NCBI GenBank assembly: GCA_033032175.1
Contig: CM065324.1
Location: 3,596,001-3,660,000 of the forward strand
Length of the DNA: 64,000 nucleotides
Direction: 5' to 3'
Source: Saturnia japonica
Lineage: Eukaryota > Arthropoda > Insecta > Lepidoptera > Saturniidae
Position 1 is the stretch's first letter. Every line of letters starts with the position of its first letter. A model generated the notes under the pieces. The model did not search any database, had not been told where the DNA came from, and saw only the letters and a list, made by a program, of their open reading frames with translations. The position numbers and the translations under genes were made by a program. Shown here in pieces: positions 11,370 through 22,523 of the stretch.

Positions 11370-13459
11370 TTTTAATAAATGGATATTCATAACTGCCCTA
11401 CTGGTCGGACTGTAAGGAACGATATATAAGGCGTACCGCTCAAGGAACGGGACACCCTCAAGTCCAGTGAAGCTGTAAAAGCCGTCAGGGGCTCCAGGGC
11501 CCCTAAGGCTAACAGTATAGTCAGTCAGAAAAAAAAGGAGCGGGACACTCTCTTTTCAGATGGGAAAAGGTAACATTCTCGCTTGAGCTGTCAGATCGCG
11601 AAGACCTGAGTTAATTTGACTTCAATAAACAATGTTCCTGAGTGTCGTCTCGCTGCCCGTCTCGGCTACGCTACGACTCTATATATATTACACTACCTAT
11701 CTTTAAAAGTCAAAAACTAATCATTACTGTTTGCAAAGACATAATTTAAATAACAAAAATCACGAAATGCGTTTAGCATACAAAACAACTTACAGTCTCG
11801 TCGACTTGTAATAATAATTCAGTGCCTGCTAACCACACCAGTAACGTTTGCCCAACGACCAATTTATTTTAGGTATAGAGTTGTAGGCGTCATAGATAAT
11901 TCGACCTTACCTTAGTACCGTGTAAAATCTTCACTTTAGAAGCACTAAGGCGTAATTTACTTGTACAGATTTAGGCGAACATACTTCTTTCTTTCTTTCT
12001 ACATTTATTAACCTCCATTTCTTCTTGTGATATTATAGTGATTTATTATGAGAACTAATGAAACAAATTGCAATAAAGATTTTATACCAGATTCCTAAAG
12101 ATACCTAACATTCTTTTTGAAAAATAATTTTTGGCATTATGTATCTTTTTGATTACTTTTTTATGATTATAGTTTCGTTATGCCTGTAATTTGGTGGTAA
12201 AGTGCTAAAATAAAAACCTTGAAATTATCATAACAATATTCATTTTGATTCATTCTTTTGTATTGCAGAAAACAAAAAGTTAAATCTCCCATATTTAGTA
12301 GCCATTAATACAATATCTAATAAAGTACCAGTGTTTATATTACATTACATTTTGTGTCTGTTTGTTTGTCTAGATTTCACTCAAAAACGGCTTAAACGAT
12401 TTATTTTATTTCGCTGAAAGGAAGCCTATGTAATTTCTTTAAAAAAAACATAATTTCATAAAATATAAAATTTATTCATTCTCAAGCGATTTTGATGATT
12501 TTTGTTTGACGGAAAACATGCGTCATTCTATAAAAATAATTATTGTAAACAGATCCATTTAGAAATCATAAAAAAATGCAATTGAATAAATACATGGAAA
12601 TTTCATAATAAAATTATCACCTGTGAAACAATTTTGAACTACAAATAAAAACATATGTAGAGTTATAAATGTACTCTGAAATATTTAATTCTGTAATTAT
12701 GTAACCGGGTCTCAAAATACGTTTATGTGAACGCGTGCTGGACTCAAATTCACACTTTATAAAACATTTGAAAGCGGTGGTATGCGAAGAGGAATGTTCT
12801 CGTAAGGGTAGAGCAATATAGTAGTAATTTGTACGAAAGGACACAAAAGCTGAAATTGTCCACTGCACTGTTTAGCTTGAGTGAAATAGCGAGGCACGAA
12901 CATAGATCGTCATTTAGTTAGTACGTGTCTCGACTGGGATACGTTTTGATTTTTACTCCTAACACCAATGCGTAATTTCGCCTCCGTTTTTAGCCGGTAG
13001 GTATATTGTATTTCGGAACTGTGGCATGTGTAAAAGCTACCATTACAATTAACTTTCTAACGTCGATTATAAAAAGGAGGTTTTGATTGTATCTTGAAGT
13101 GACATGTTGTGGTTTTTATTATTAATCCATTATCTTATGTTTTTCACCGTATATTATTATATATTATTGGTGTCGTTTTGCGTGATATATTTTGGTTATT
13201 GTGCTTATGTGAAGTGGATTATAAATATAAACTGGAAGCATGCATTTCGAGGTGCAATATAAAACTCCCTAGAAAATTCTAACAAGGGAACCACCATCTT
13301 GTTGGGATACTGTAATCGTTCTAAGACAGAACACTATATTCATTTGATAATGGCAGTAATTGCTTTCAATAAAGCGGACTAATCGTAAAGTTAGGCAGAA
13401 GAAAATTATACAAATTAATAATACACCGTAGAATTCTATTTATAAATTAAAATCATTGT
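11370..13459. other. Non-coding, gene A downstream region
   Basis: It holds an inverted copy of the GGCTAACAGTATAGTCAGTC end motif (11505-11525) and a TTCTTTCTTTCT run followed by ACATTTATTAA (11983-12010) that looks like a reverse-strand LINE tail. The rest is unassigned. No exon was found. Confidence 0.4.
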
Positions 13460-16400
13460 TTAGGAACCAATGCTATCTATAAGAAGCGTTGTATTTGTCA
13501 CGGCAGTTCGGCTTTCAACCGGTGGGTCGATCCGTACAGGGACACGTAAACAAAGAACAGGTTCCGCATTCTCGTCCACCACCCTGAACTCTATTGTTAC
13601 CTGTGTACCCTGGAATAAAAAAAACACTAATTACTTTTTGTGTTGCTTTTTTGTTTCATCGAGTTTGTTTACCACGTATGGGTGGTCCTTCAAGCATAAA
13701 TTAATGCGACAAGTTTATAACGCTTTCAAGAATGTTAATAGTGAGACAAATAAACATTATTAACAATATTAAAAGTTATTTCACTTCAGGGAATTACTTT
13801 AATTTACAATAATCAATATTCATAATCACTGGTCTCTGTATTTTTTTTTTATTTTTCTTTCCCATTATTAATTAAAACGCAATGGTATTTTCAATTAATT
13901 ATTTTAATGTAATTACATAAATTTTCTGTTATTTATATTAGTATTAATTTAAATTATTATTTTCTATTAGTAGTCGTTTTTCATACGTTATAATAACTTT
14001 CTTGTACTTAACTTCCTTTATTTAATTTTTTAAATTACATAAATTTGCGTTATTTTATGTTATCTTATCAATGCAGTGGGCGCCTATAATAGGTTCGCAT
14101 ATGTATAAACTTAGAATGAATTGTAAAAATGGCTCAAGTAAAATACGGGCGCTGTTGGCGCTTCTATAATAAATAAATATGATTACATGGTGTTTTGCTT
14201 ATATTATTTATTTGTTTTTTGACATTAATAAATTATATTCTTTTTCTTCGACATTTTTAAATGCATTTGACTTTGACCTAGTTATTGGCATAATTTGTAA
14301 TAAAAATTTGTGTTACCTGAAATTTTTTAAAACTTTTGTATTGTTTTCAAATATTCACGTCTAGTATTATAACGCATGTTGTGATTGCTTATTACATATT
14401 ATCATTTAAACTGTTTTTTTTTTGGAATTGTGTTTAATGTACTGACTGTTTATTAAATACTAATCATTAGGTATCCATAAGTACATGCTAAGTTTAATTG
14501 TACCGCTAACTACTAAAAATGCTTAGCTAAAAAGTTAACAACAGGTATAAATGTATCACTTTCAACTTACCACAGGGAAGAAGGACTCGATGTACATTCT
14601 TAAAGTATACTGTAAGACCTCAGTCTCCAACACGGGACAGTAGGAGTTCGTGAGGAAGTTGCAGGTAACAGCGTTTTCAAGAAGGTCATAGTTTATAGGT
14701 AGAGTGATGGGGCCTATAGACATAAATGCCGTCGCCAAGGTTGTCATATGGCGCATCGTACGAGCTGCAATATAAATAAAATTATCTATATAAAATAAGG
14801 TACATACAAAAAAAACGCAATAGAGCGGCGACCAGTGTTAAATTTGGCTGAGTTGTAGCCATACCTTTTTATGAAATTAATAAGTAGACTACGTAATTGA
14901 AAAGCTCCGAGTTGAATCCGATAACTTTATTTGCCGCTCTAATGCGGTCCTACCCTAAGAAAGATCGTTTGAAATATATACAGTAGTCCAAGTTAAATTG
15001 TTAATACATTAAATATATTATTATTTCCATAACCAAGTAAGTTGAGTATAGAATGTAGTAAAGGTTGTTCCGAAAATTGTTAGCCAAATAAATGTTATTA
15101 ATAATTGTTAAATACAATCTCTTTTTCCTTGAAACTATTTTGAACCGATAGCTAATTACAATACAAATCTCTTTGTTGAAAATCATTGGCCACATATTAT
15201 GTTTTCTAGGATAACAGTGGTTAAGTTATGATTTTACCAGATTAAAAAGTATCCTATGTGTTATTCCAAGTTATAGACTATCTGCGTGCTAAATTTCATT
15301 CAAATCCAAATATACAAAAAAACAAACATACACACTTTCACATTTATTATTATAAGATAGGATATACAGACTGACCTCGGAACACGACAAACCAAAAGAA
15401 AATCATAGATGGGGTATACACATAGTGACATCACCATCTATGATTTTTTTTCTTTGTCGTGTTCCCAGATCAGTCGGTGTATATCCAATAATACGCAGAC
15501 GAAGTCGCGGGTACCAGCTACTTACTACATTACGTAAAATGCCGCCAAAGTTACAAAAAACCTAAGGTAATTAATTAAAATATACCACAACATAACAGTT
15601 CAAGATCCCGTCAAAAACTCTGTACAACGCTTTGCACATAAGTCAATGAACTGGTTAAAATGAACAAACATACCAGCTGCCAATAAAACATAGATTGAAA
15701 TAAAAATAGACTAACGCGCTCTGAAGACGATGCTTATAACACAGTCCTGTAACTGCGGCAACACACACGGAGGACTTGTGCATCCCTCAATATAAGCATT
15801 TATTGGAAGTTCACCAGGATTAACCGTACCTGAAAAATGATAAAGTTCATCATTAGATTCGTTAACGGAATTCCAAAACTATCATTATTTAGTATAATAT
15901 TTATTTAAATCATACTTCGTATCAAAAGTTCTTTCAGTTCTATTTTTTTTTAAGCAATGTTGACTCAGTTGGTAGCGTGTACGGGCTCCGTGTCGATCGA
16001 CATGAGTTCGAATCCCTGCAATACGCCTGAGCGCCCGGTGAAGGCAAACATCATGATGAAACTATAGCCTGATGGTAGAGTATTTTCTAGCTACCACCCT
16101 CAAGTTGGTGTTCCGGGAGCTGCACTTGATAGCCTGTCTTCCACTAGGCCACATCGTTACTAGTTACGGCACTGGTTTGCATTGAACTTGTAACTAACAC
16201 GCACAATTCCAATACTAGAAATAAATATAAAATAGTCATTTCGTCTTTTAGACTTAGTAAAACCAATAAAAGTTTTTTAGGTAATTGTGTTAGGTTCTGT
16301 AATAAACTTCCTAAGCACATTACCGATTTGCCGGAATATAAGATCAAGAATCATGTTTATTGTCGAAGGGGTATTATAGGGTAGCTGATTACGTGAATGA

Positions 16401-17588
16401 TGATGTATGGATGTGATTTCCTCTGTGTACATCTACTGAAAATGATAATAACTGTATATAATTAAATACTGTAAAACAATTAAAAAAAAAGATAATAAGA
16501 TGTTGATAAACCCAAACGAGTTTCTTGTCGGTTCTTCACGATGGCTGGGATGTTTCCGAACCGATGGTAGTGTTTTGACATTGATAAGTGCCTTCTTGGG
16601 GCCTAAATTTAGTAAAAGATATTTTGCTTTTGGTTCTTATAACAATTATAATATTAAACTTACGAACATAGGCAGTAGTAGATATAAATTGTATGGTATG
16701 AAAATATTTGGTCTAGTGCAATTATCCGGGAGTATAACAGAGGAATACATTTGTACTGGACCATCCAATTTCCTTTTACAAAGGCCTTGCAAGGTAAGGA
16801 TTGCCGGAGACGTTTATCTGTGCAAGTGGTGCGCCTGCGCATGTTGACCGCATGTCGTAGCCTGTTTGGGTACGTACAAATTTAATTATGTTCATCGTAC
16901 TTTTGTACGGGATACGAGTTTTAATATACTTTTAATAATATTTGTTTTCCCAATGATTTAGCAAGTACAAGTAACATGCTTTACATTAAATATTATTATA
17001 ATATTTTGTTTATTATTATTGTTGTAACATATATTACATATAGGTTTAATAGCGTTCGGGTGTACAGGTTCAACCGCATCTCTTTAATCGTTTCAGTTAC
17101 TTACATTTCTCTTTTTGATTTTGCTTCTTTTTTTTTAGTTTGTAAAGATTTTTTTTAAACGTTAAAACTCGTATGCCCTATAACAGTACTATAAACATGT
17201 ACTTTTGTAAGTGCCCATACAGGCTACGACGTGCACAAGATGATGTTAGGCATCACGCCATACATCTTAAGGGTCACCCAGTATGGTGCCGCTTAAAAAT
17301 TACTTTTTTAATTTTGCATCAGTCTCCTGCACATATTCAATGAACTACACAGGATTATTCTAATACACGCTCCGGTTTACCTGCGCAGACACATATTATG
17401 TACAGGTAGATCGTACCGTGTACGGCCGACGTTAAGCTTACGTTTTGAGCATCTATTTGATAAAAGTTTGACAACTTACACTGTGCAACATCTGTGCTTT
17501 GACCTACGGCTCCAGAAAGCACAGCACACAATAACACAACTGCTCGCAACATTGTTACTGATACTACAATACCCCAAATACCGTACAT
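13460..17588 (-). CDS. Npc2-like: NPC2-like secreted ML-domain lipid-binding protein, gene A
   Basis: Four exons: 17480-17588 (or from ATG 17552), 15716-15829, 14571-14764 and 13460-13609, with stop TAA at 13460-13462. All introns are GT-AG and the phases (1, 1, 0) are consistent. The protein starts with a hydrophobic signal peptide (MLRAVVLLCAVLSGAVGQ). It then shows the ML/NPC2 cysteine pattern: C after SP, GC-TSPP-C, VTC...YC, and VLC near the end, plus proline-rich LPINYDL. In vertebrate NPC2 these six cysteines pair 1-6, 2-3 and 4-5. A seventh cysteine lies in QLQDC, absent from genes B and C. Family members carry sterols or other lipids in an immunoglobulin-like beta sandwich; insects have many secreted paralogues, some linked to chemosensation or immunity. 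Starting at 17552 gives 176 residues; the in-frame ATG at 17586-17588 would add 12. Function beyond the family is not visible. Confidence 0.88.
15185..15530 (-). repeat. Interspersed element copy in gene A intron 2, with a long hairpin
   Basis: Related to the nested block at 3900-4293 (shared ATCCAATAATACGCAGACGA and GAAGTCGCGGGTACC). Here one segment is also present as an inverted copy: 15366-15414 and 15434-15481 are near-complementary around a 20-bp spacer. The element lies between exons 2 and 3 of gene A. Confidence 0.5.
15950..16150 (+). mobile_element. tRNA-headed SINE in gene A intron 1
   Basis: It has a tRNA-like head with an A-box-like TGACTCAGTTGGTAGCGTG (15960-15978) and a B box GAGTTCGAATCCC about 35 bp downstream. 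A non-tRNA body follows (AGCTACCACCCTCAAG, CTTCCACTAGG). The pol III box spacing fits, but there is no cloverleaf 3' half, so this is a SINE and not a tRNA gene. Body parts recur at 37575-37790, and the head recurs on the reverse strand at 28320-28400. Confidence 0.65.
16225..16640 (+). mobile_element. jockey/CR1-like LINE C-terminal fragment and 3' end, in gene A intron 1
   Basis: The plus frame reads FLGNCVRFCNKLPKHITDLP, then YKIKNHVYCRRG, then a broken frame continuing into TGATTACGTGAATGATGATG. The 'NKLP..I..LP...FK..L......YY...DY..D' layout is the last part of many insect jockey/CR1-type reverse transcriptase frames. Copies sit on the minus strand at 23795-24135, 34561-34845 and 35985-36320. 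It is non-functional. Confidence 0.6.
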
Positions 17589-17739
17589 AATAAACTAACG
17601 ATAAATAGGTACTTTATCAAAATAGTGATAGCGCACAGGTGTTTATAATCTTGGATGACTTTGATAAAAGTTACAAAATTATTTAGGTATTATGTACTAT
17701 TATCGAGACAAGTTTTTTGTTAGTTTATAAAAAAAATTG

Positions 17740-17990
17740 TTATAGGACTTTCACTGGCTGATGTTATAAGAAGTAATTTAGGCTACTTTTATTTTCCAAA
17801 AACAATTAGGGTTCCGGGCAAAAACAAAAAAAAACTGGTCATGGTGAATCAATTCGGGCGCCTAAATGGCATACACTGTGTAAACCATAAGATATATCAA
17901 ATTAATGTAGTACATAATTGTAGATGTTACAAAGTAATCAGCGAGAGCATAATATGTCTATCTTCAAAGGATCACCCGCAAGTAACTGAA
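17740..17990 (-). repeat. Partial copy of repeat E
   Basis: Contains TTCCGGGCAAAAACAAAAAA, CTGGTCATGGTGAATCAATT and GGCGCCTAAATGGCATACAC, matching the middle of the 39426-39935 element in reverse. Both ends are lost. It lies upstream of gene A exon 1. Confidence 0.55.
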
Positions 17991-18089
17991 CTATCATAGT
18001 TATTTCTCTTGTCTTTTATAAGCTGGCTTTCATTTAAAAAAAAATTTAACGCTGTTAATACCACCATAGACGTGTATGGTTTTCTCTAC

Positions 18090-18560
18090 ATTTTTAACTG
18101 ACTTCAAAAAAAGAAGAGGTTCACGTTCGGAGTTACATAATATATCGGAGCTAGGTATAAAATTATGTTATTGTGCACTTCATGCACTTTTAGATTATTA
18201 TAATTACAAAACTAATATATTATGCGAGTCAGTTGGCTTACAACCACAAGCGACTTAGTACCACCGCTTGCTACCTACCAAAACGGATGACTTTTGTAAC
18301 TATTCTCTAAAATAAACCAATAAACCATTACAAGTCTCAATAGAACTTTTCTACAGTTCTCATTTCGAATGTATTTTTTTTATGTTTGTTCAACTATAAC
18401 TTCGTTGTTTATGAACTGATTTAGATAGTTGTTTTTTGTTGGTAAGAGGATTACCTCAAGGTGGTCCCGTTTTAATTTCTTTGGCATTGGACCTTCGACT
18501 TCGAAGATATACCAAGGAACTCTTCAATATTATTGCAGTTGTTATTCCTTTTTGGTTAAA
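18090..18560 (+). repeat. Interspersed repeat h (GACTTCAAAAAAAG family)
   Basis: Begins ACTGACTTCAAAAAAAGAAG and contains CATTGGACCTTCGACTTCGA and ATACCAAGGAACTCTTCAA, shared with copies at 40680-40905 and 53205-53480. This copy carries extra sequence (18130-18390) between its first and second parts. Confidence 0.5.
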
Positions 18561-18943
18561 AAAAAAAATCTTGTTTTATTGTATCTAGGAACTTATTTGC
18601 AAACATTTGGTACAAATGAAAATTATTGTAATAAGTTAGTGTTTGTAATTCACGCTCGTGTGTCGCCCATATACTTTGGCAACAATTAAGAAATTTGTAG
18701 CAAAGCGTTGCTAAAGGTACACTCGAGTATTATATTTTTCAAGTATCAGTTGTAATTTTATATTCGGTTTTAAACTTTTCTTTGTAACTGTATCTAAATG
18801 TATGATTAATTGGTAAAATGAATCATACAGGTAAGTACCTACCTAATTGTAAAAGGTAACGCGTGGTAATTTAACTTGTTTGAAATATCCTTGTAACTAC
18901 AAAAAATTTGTTACAAAGTTTTATTTATTTATAGATTTCCTTT

Positions 18944-19080
18944 TTTTAACTAAAAAGGTGGCAAACAAGCATACCTACGGCCCGCCTGATGGTAAGTAGC
19001 TACGGTAGCCTATGGACGCTTGTAATACCCTGCATAGGTATTATTAGCGCGTTGCTGATCTTAATACTTATTTATATTGC
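18944..19080 (+). repeat. Repeat c, 5' part
   Basis: Begins AAAGGTGGCAAACAAGCAT and CCCGCCTGATGGTAAG, matching the first 130 bp of the copies at 10696 and 33133. It stops directly before the Helitron at 19085, which probably inserted into it. Confidence 0.55.
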
Positions 19081-19084
19081 ATAA

Positions 19085-19436
19085 TCTATATATTAATACG
19101 TGAAGCAAAAGCTTTCGGTACCTTTTTAAGCATATTGCGTGCACGGTAGACTGTGAGATTTGGCATGGTTAAAGTTTATATGGAGAAGGAGTGCAGAAAG
19201 CTTAAATTTATCTATAATATATGTTACTAATATAATAAATTAAATAAATTAATACTGCGAATCCTAACCTGACCAGTACCATTGAACTTAGACCCGCCAA
19301 AATATTGACATTGTCAAAATGACAGCAAGTGTTATTATAATATTCATTGTTTAGTTTCATACTGCATATGTCAAACAGAAAATAGTCTATGATTAAAAAG
19401 TCGCTGGTCGAATTTCAATTATTGGGCGACCGCTAG
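19085..19436 (+). mobile_element. Non-autonomous Helitron, copy 2
   Basis: Starts TCTATATATTAATACGTG and ends TTGGGCGACCGCTAG followed by T. It is the same length class as copy 1 (about 350 bp) and collinear with it throughout. Confidence 0.8.
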
Positions 19437-21640
19437 TATCTATAGATACTAACTGAATATTTTACCTGTCTAAACAGATTTCAGAAAAAGCCTGTCTTTT
19501 TTAATCAATCAGTGTCAGTGATTCTAAGGAAACTATCTTTCCCCGAACTCAAAAGACTCCGTGTTTGCTTATTATCATAATAATCCTCAAAGATGAGATG
19601 TCTCAAAATTAAATAGGTATTCAGATGTCGATTAAATGATCTCCATCGTTCACGACCGAAATCCTCAATAAACTTTACAACTCTCAAAGTGACAGACGTC
19701 AATCGGTTCTTATCCAATTTTTATTAAATTACTTTAAAGCGCCATCTAGTTAGTTAATTACGAAACGATTATGTTTTTTAACATCAAAGTTATTTTAATA
19801 CATTACAGGTATTTTATAGATGACTCTGTAATCAATACCTTATATTATACCAATTTTTCAAGTTAACAGTCGATCGTCCCCATTATTTTAGCCACTTGAA
19901 TAACGAATTTTTAATTTAGGGCAACTGCATTCATTCAATATATTTTGTCGGATTTTGCTTGGCTGTAAACTCCAGATGGAATATATGTCGCAAAGCGACC
20001 ATTGCTCCGTTTCGGTCTAAGATGTTTTGATAAGTGTAGATGCGTTACCCGCGCTCTATTTTGGTAATAAAAAAGTCAGGCAATTGCCTGACATTCTCTC
20101 ACGTATTATCTAGTGTCATGGTTGCACGTTATTACAACTCAAAATATATATCCACTTCGTTCTAACAATAAAAATAAAGTATGATGTCTTTCATATTCTT
20201 TCCTTTTTTAAGTAGGTATTATAATATAACTGAAAGCGTTATTTATCGTTTGTATGTATAGTTTAATGACGCTGTTTTTTAGAGCAATGATGTTGGCGTA
20301 TGACGCGTTTATAATATGTATATAAAATGTCATCGGTTTCGGTAGCCTAAATGACCACTAATTCTCTTTCTACGCCACAGTTCTATGTTTAACGGTTAAC
20401 AAGATACAAAAAGGAAGTAAGAATCTTCGTCCACGTGGTCACATCAAATCTGTGATTCTGTTTTAATATACCTCGCAGAAATTACGTAACTCGGGCAACT
20501 TTAAATCAGGCAAAAATAATGCGCATGTCAATAGAGTACACGCCGAGTTCATAATTCTATGCGCATGTCTAATAGACTTTATGTTCACCTTTGCTTCACT
20601 TGGTTTTGGTATCGTTAGAACGAGAAAGCCTATCTTTTGGAAATATTAACCTGCTCAAGACGTACCAGACTGTCACGCCTCATAATTCCAAAGCATAGAA
20701 CAATGGCAGTTACAGGTAGTTTACATGGTTTTGTTAAAATCGGGAACAATATTCCTCCACCATTATAGTTTACATGATCTTTTCGGATTTTAAAGTGAAA
20801 AATAAGGAATTACTTTTTAAATTCACAGTTAAGCTTCAACACAAGACATTTTTTTTTATTGTATTATCTAAGTGCCGTACATAGGTTATTTAATGAACGC
20901 TTTGTACCTATATAATGTGCATTTGGTGTAAATAGCTTATGTACTGTTCCGCCTCTCTATTTGCAACCTATTCCCATGTCTTATAGTCTAGCACTGCAAT
21001 TTGCCATAGCATATGATGAGCTAGGGTCCTTTTCAATGTTGAATGCTGCATTTGCTTTACAATGTTGCAATATTATTTATTTAATACGCCAAACTATTGT
21101 AATTTTGTGTCTGTAATTATTATATTCGTGTTTTCAAAATCTAATAAATGTGTTTTCTTTCTTTCTTTCACTTAGAATCAGGTATAATTAATGCGAGTGC
21201 ACAAAAAACACGGAATGGAAATATGTAGGTACTTATATTTGATCACTTTGTATATTCTTGCACAAAATATATTATTATGCGTAAGCCAAAATTTACTAAC
21301 GCTGAGACAAATGTGTGTTTTGTTTTTATTTCTCCGCACCATGGTTTCAATATGTATGTATCTTGATACTTTTCAATTAATACGACGAAATATTCCGTAT
21401 TTTTAATATCCAATTTTAGTCTCATCGCATTTCTACTAGAAGCACTATTACGCTGCTAGTACTTTTATTAAGTATTTTAAGAAAAAACCCGCTAGACCTA
21501 CCTTTGATCTTATTTGAAATCTGAAATTTACTTTGACACCAAACTACGATATATACGATATATTTATCTTGCTTAATACCTAAATAGTTCGTCATGATGT
21601 GATCATCTGTTGTTAAAACAAAGAAGTATGAATAAAACAC
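19437..21640. other. Non-coding, mostly unassigned
   Basis: Around 20900-21175 the sequence ends TCTAATAAATGTGTTTTC followed by a CTTT run. That resembles a plus-strand LINE or retrocopy 3' end with a polyadenylation signal, but no coding part could be recognised. Elsewhere I see no exon. Confidence 0.4.
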
Positions 21641-21830
21641 TAGCTGTGCCCCACGGTGTCACTCGTGTTAATTTTATCCGACAAACACCACGCCGCCAAC
21701 GCAACTGTCATAATTATTAAAATCACTTTTTAATATTCAAGAATTTTTTGTTACAAAATACCTTATCATGGTTTATGTATAAGAGTTAGGCATGTGCTAT
21801 TGTGCGGTCGCTAGTGAAATATAGGTAATT
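21641..21830 (+). repeat. Fragment of the CTAGCTGTGCCCC element
   Basis: Head CTAGCTGTGCCCCACGGTGT, then TTTATGTATAAGAGTTAGGC, matching 1964-2400 and 33500-33550. It is cut off near GCGGTCGCTAG. Confidence 0.5.
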
Positions 21831-22320
21831 CCTTGGAATTACCTTCAGACAACAAGCTTCCGCTATATGATATTTTCGCTGGCGGATTTAGTGTGCTTGT
21901 AGGTATATGTGAGTCGAGTATGGTGAGCGGACACTCGTTCGATCACGTCAGACTAAGGAAATCTAACCACCACCTACCTTTCGCCACTCTCGTTCATACC
22001 AAAGTCGCAGATTAGCAGGCTGATCCAGTTAGTATGGACGCGCACAGCACGGCTGCGATCCACAGCTCTAACTCAACAAAGAAGGCACGGCCAAACGCGA
22101 GTATAAATTATTCGGAACGTCCGAACACACAAACGCGCTATCGCTAACGATCCACCGCAATACTACACTCACTCTGAGGCATATGACAAGATGGCAGATC
22201 TACCTTCATCTTTGTAAAAACCGAACAGCTATCGTTTTTTATATTTTTTAGAACTGACTATACTGTTAGCCGACCACTAGTTTCAGAGATTAGCGTGTTT
22301 AAACATACAAACAAAAAATA
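21831..22320. other. GC-richer unassigned block ending in the CTATACTGTTAGC motif
   Basis: 21860-22190 is less AT-rich than its surroundings and dense in CpG, but shows no splice-bounded or recognisable frame. CTGACTATACTGTTAGCC follows at 22254, the same motif seen at 8465, 11505 (inverted) and 27050. Confidence 0.35.
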
Positions 22321-22458
22321 CATCGATGAACGATTTTTAGTTAAATCCGGACTCCTAGACAGACAAAAATATTAAAGTTATATTCCTGACCACTGTATTT
22401 TACAATTAATATCTATTAGGAAATTAAAAAATAAAACAGGTAACGACAGAATTACACA

Positions 22459-22464
22459 TTTATT
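22459..22464 (-). promoter_or_regulatory. Polyadenylation signal of gene B
   Basis: AATAAA on the minus strand about 60 bases past the gene B stop codon. An equivalent signal is present in the duplicated copy at 34952-34957. Confidence 0.6.
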
Positions 22465-22523
22465 ATTATGGATATAAAAAAATAGCTCGCAGTATTAGAT
22501 AAATAAATTCTTTAAGGAAATAA

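Noticed and set aside
13614..14570. Alternative last exon in gene A matching that of gene B
   Set aside because: I looked for a GC-richer, acceptor-preceded frame in the corresponding intron and found none.
15950..16025. A functional tRNA gene
   Set aside because: A- and B-box-like sequences are present, but no acceptor stem or 3' half can pair, and a SINE body follows.
16500..16847. Plus-strand frame of 115 codons
   Set aside because: Its first third is the 3' untranslated part of a LINE seen again at 34561-34845; no domain is recognisable.
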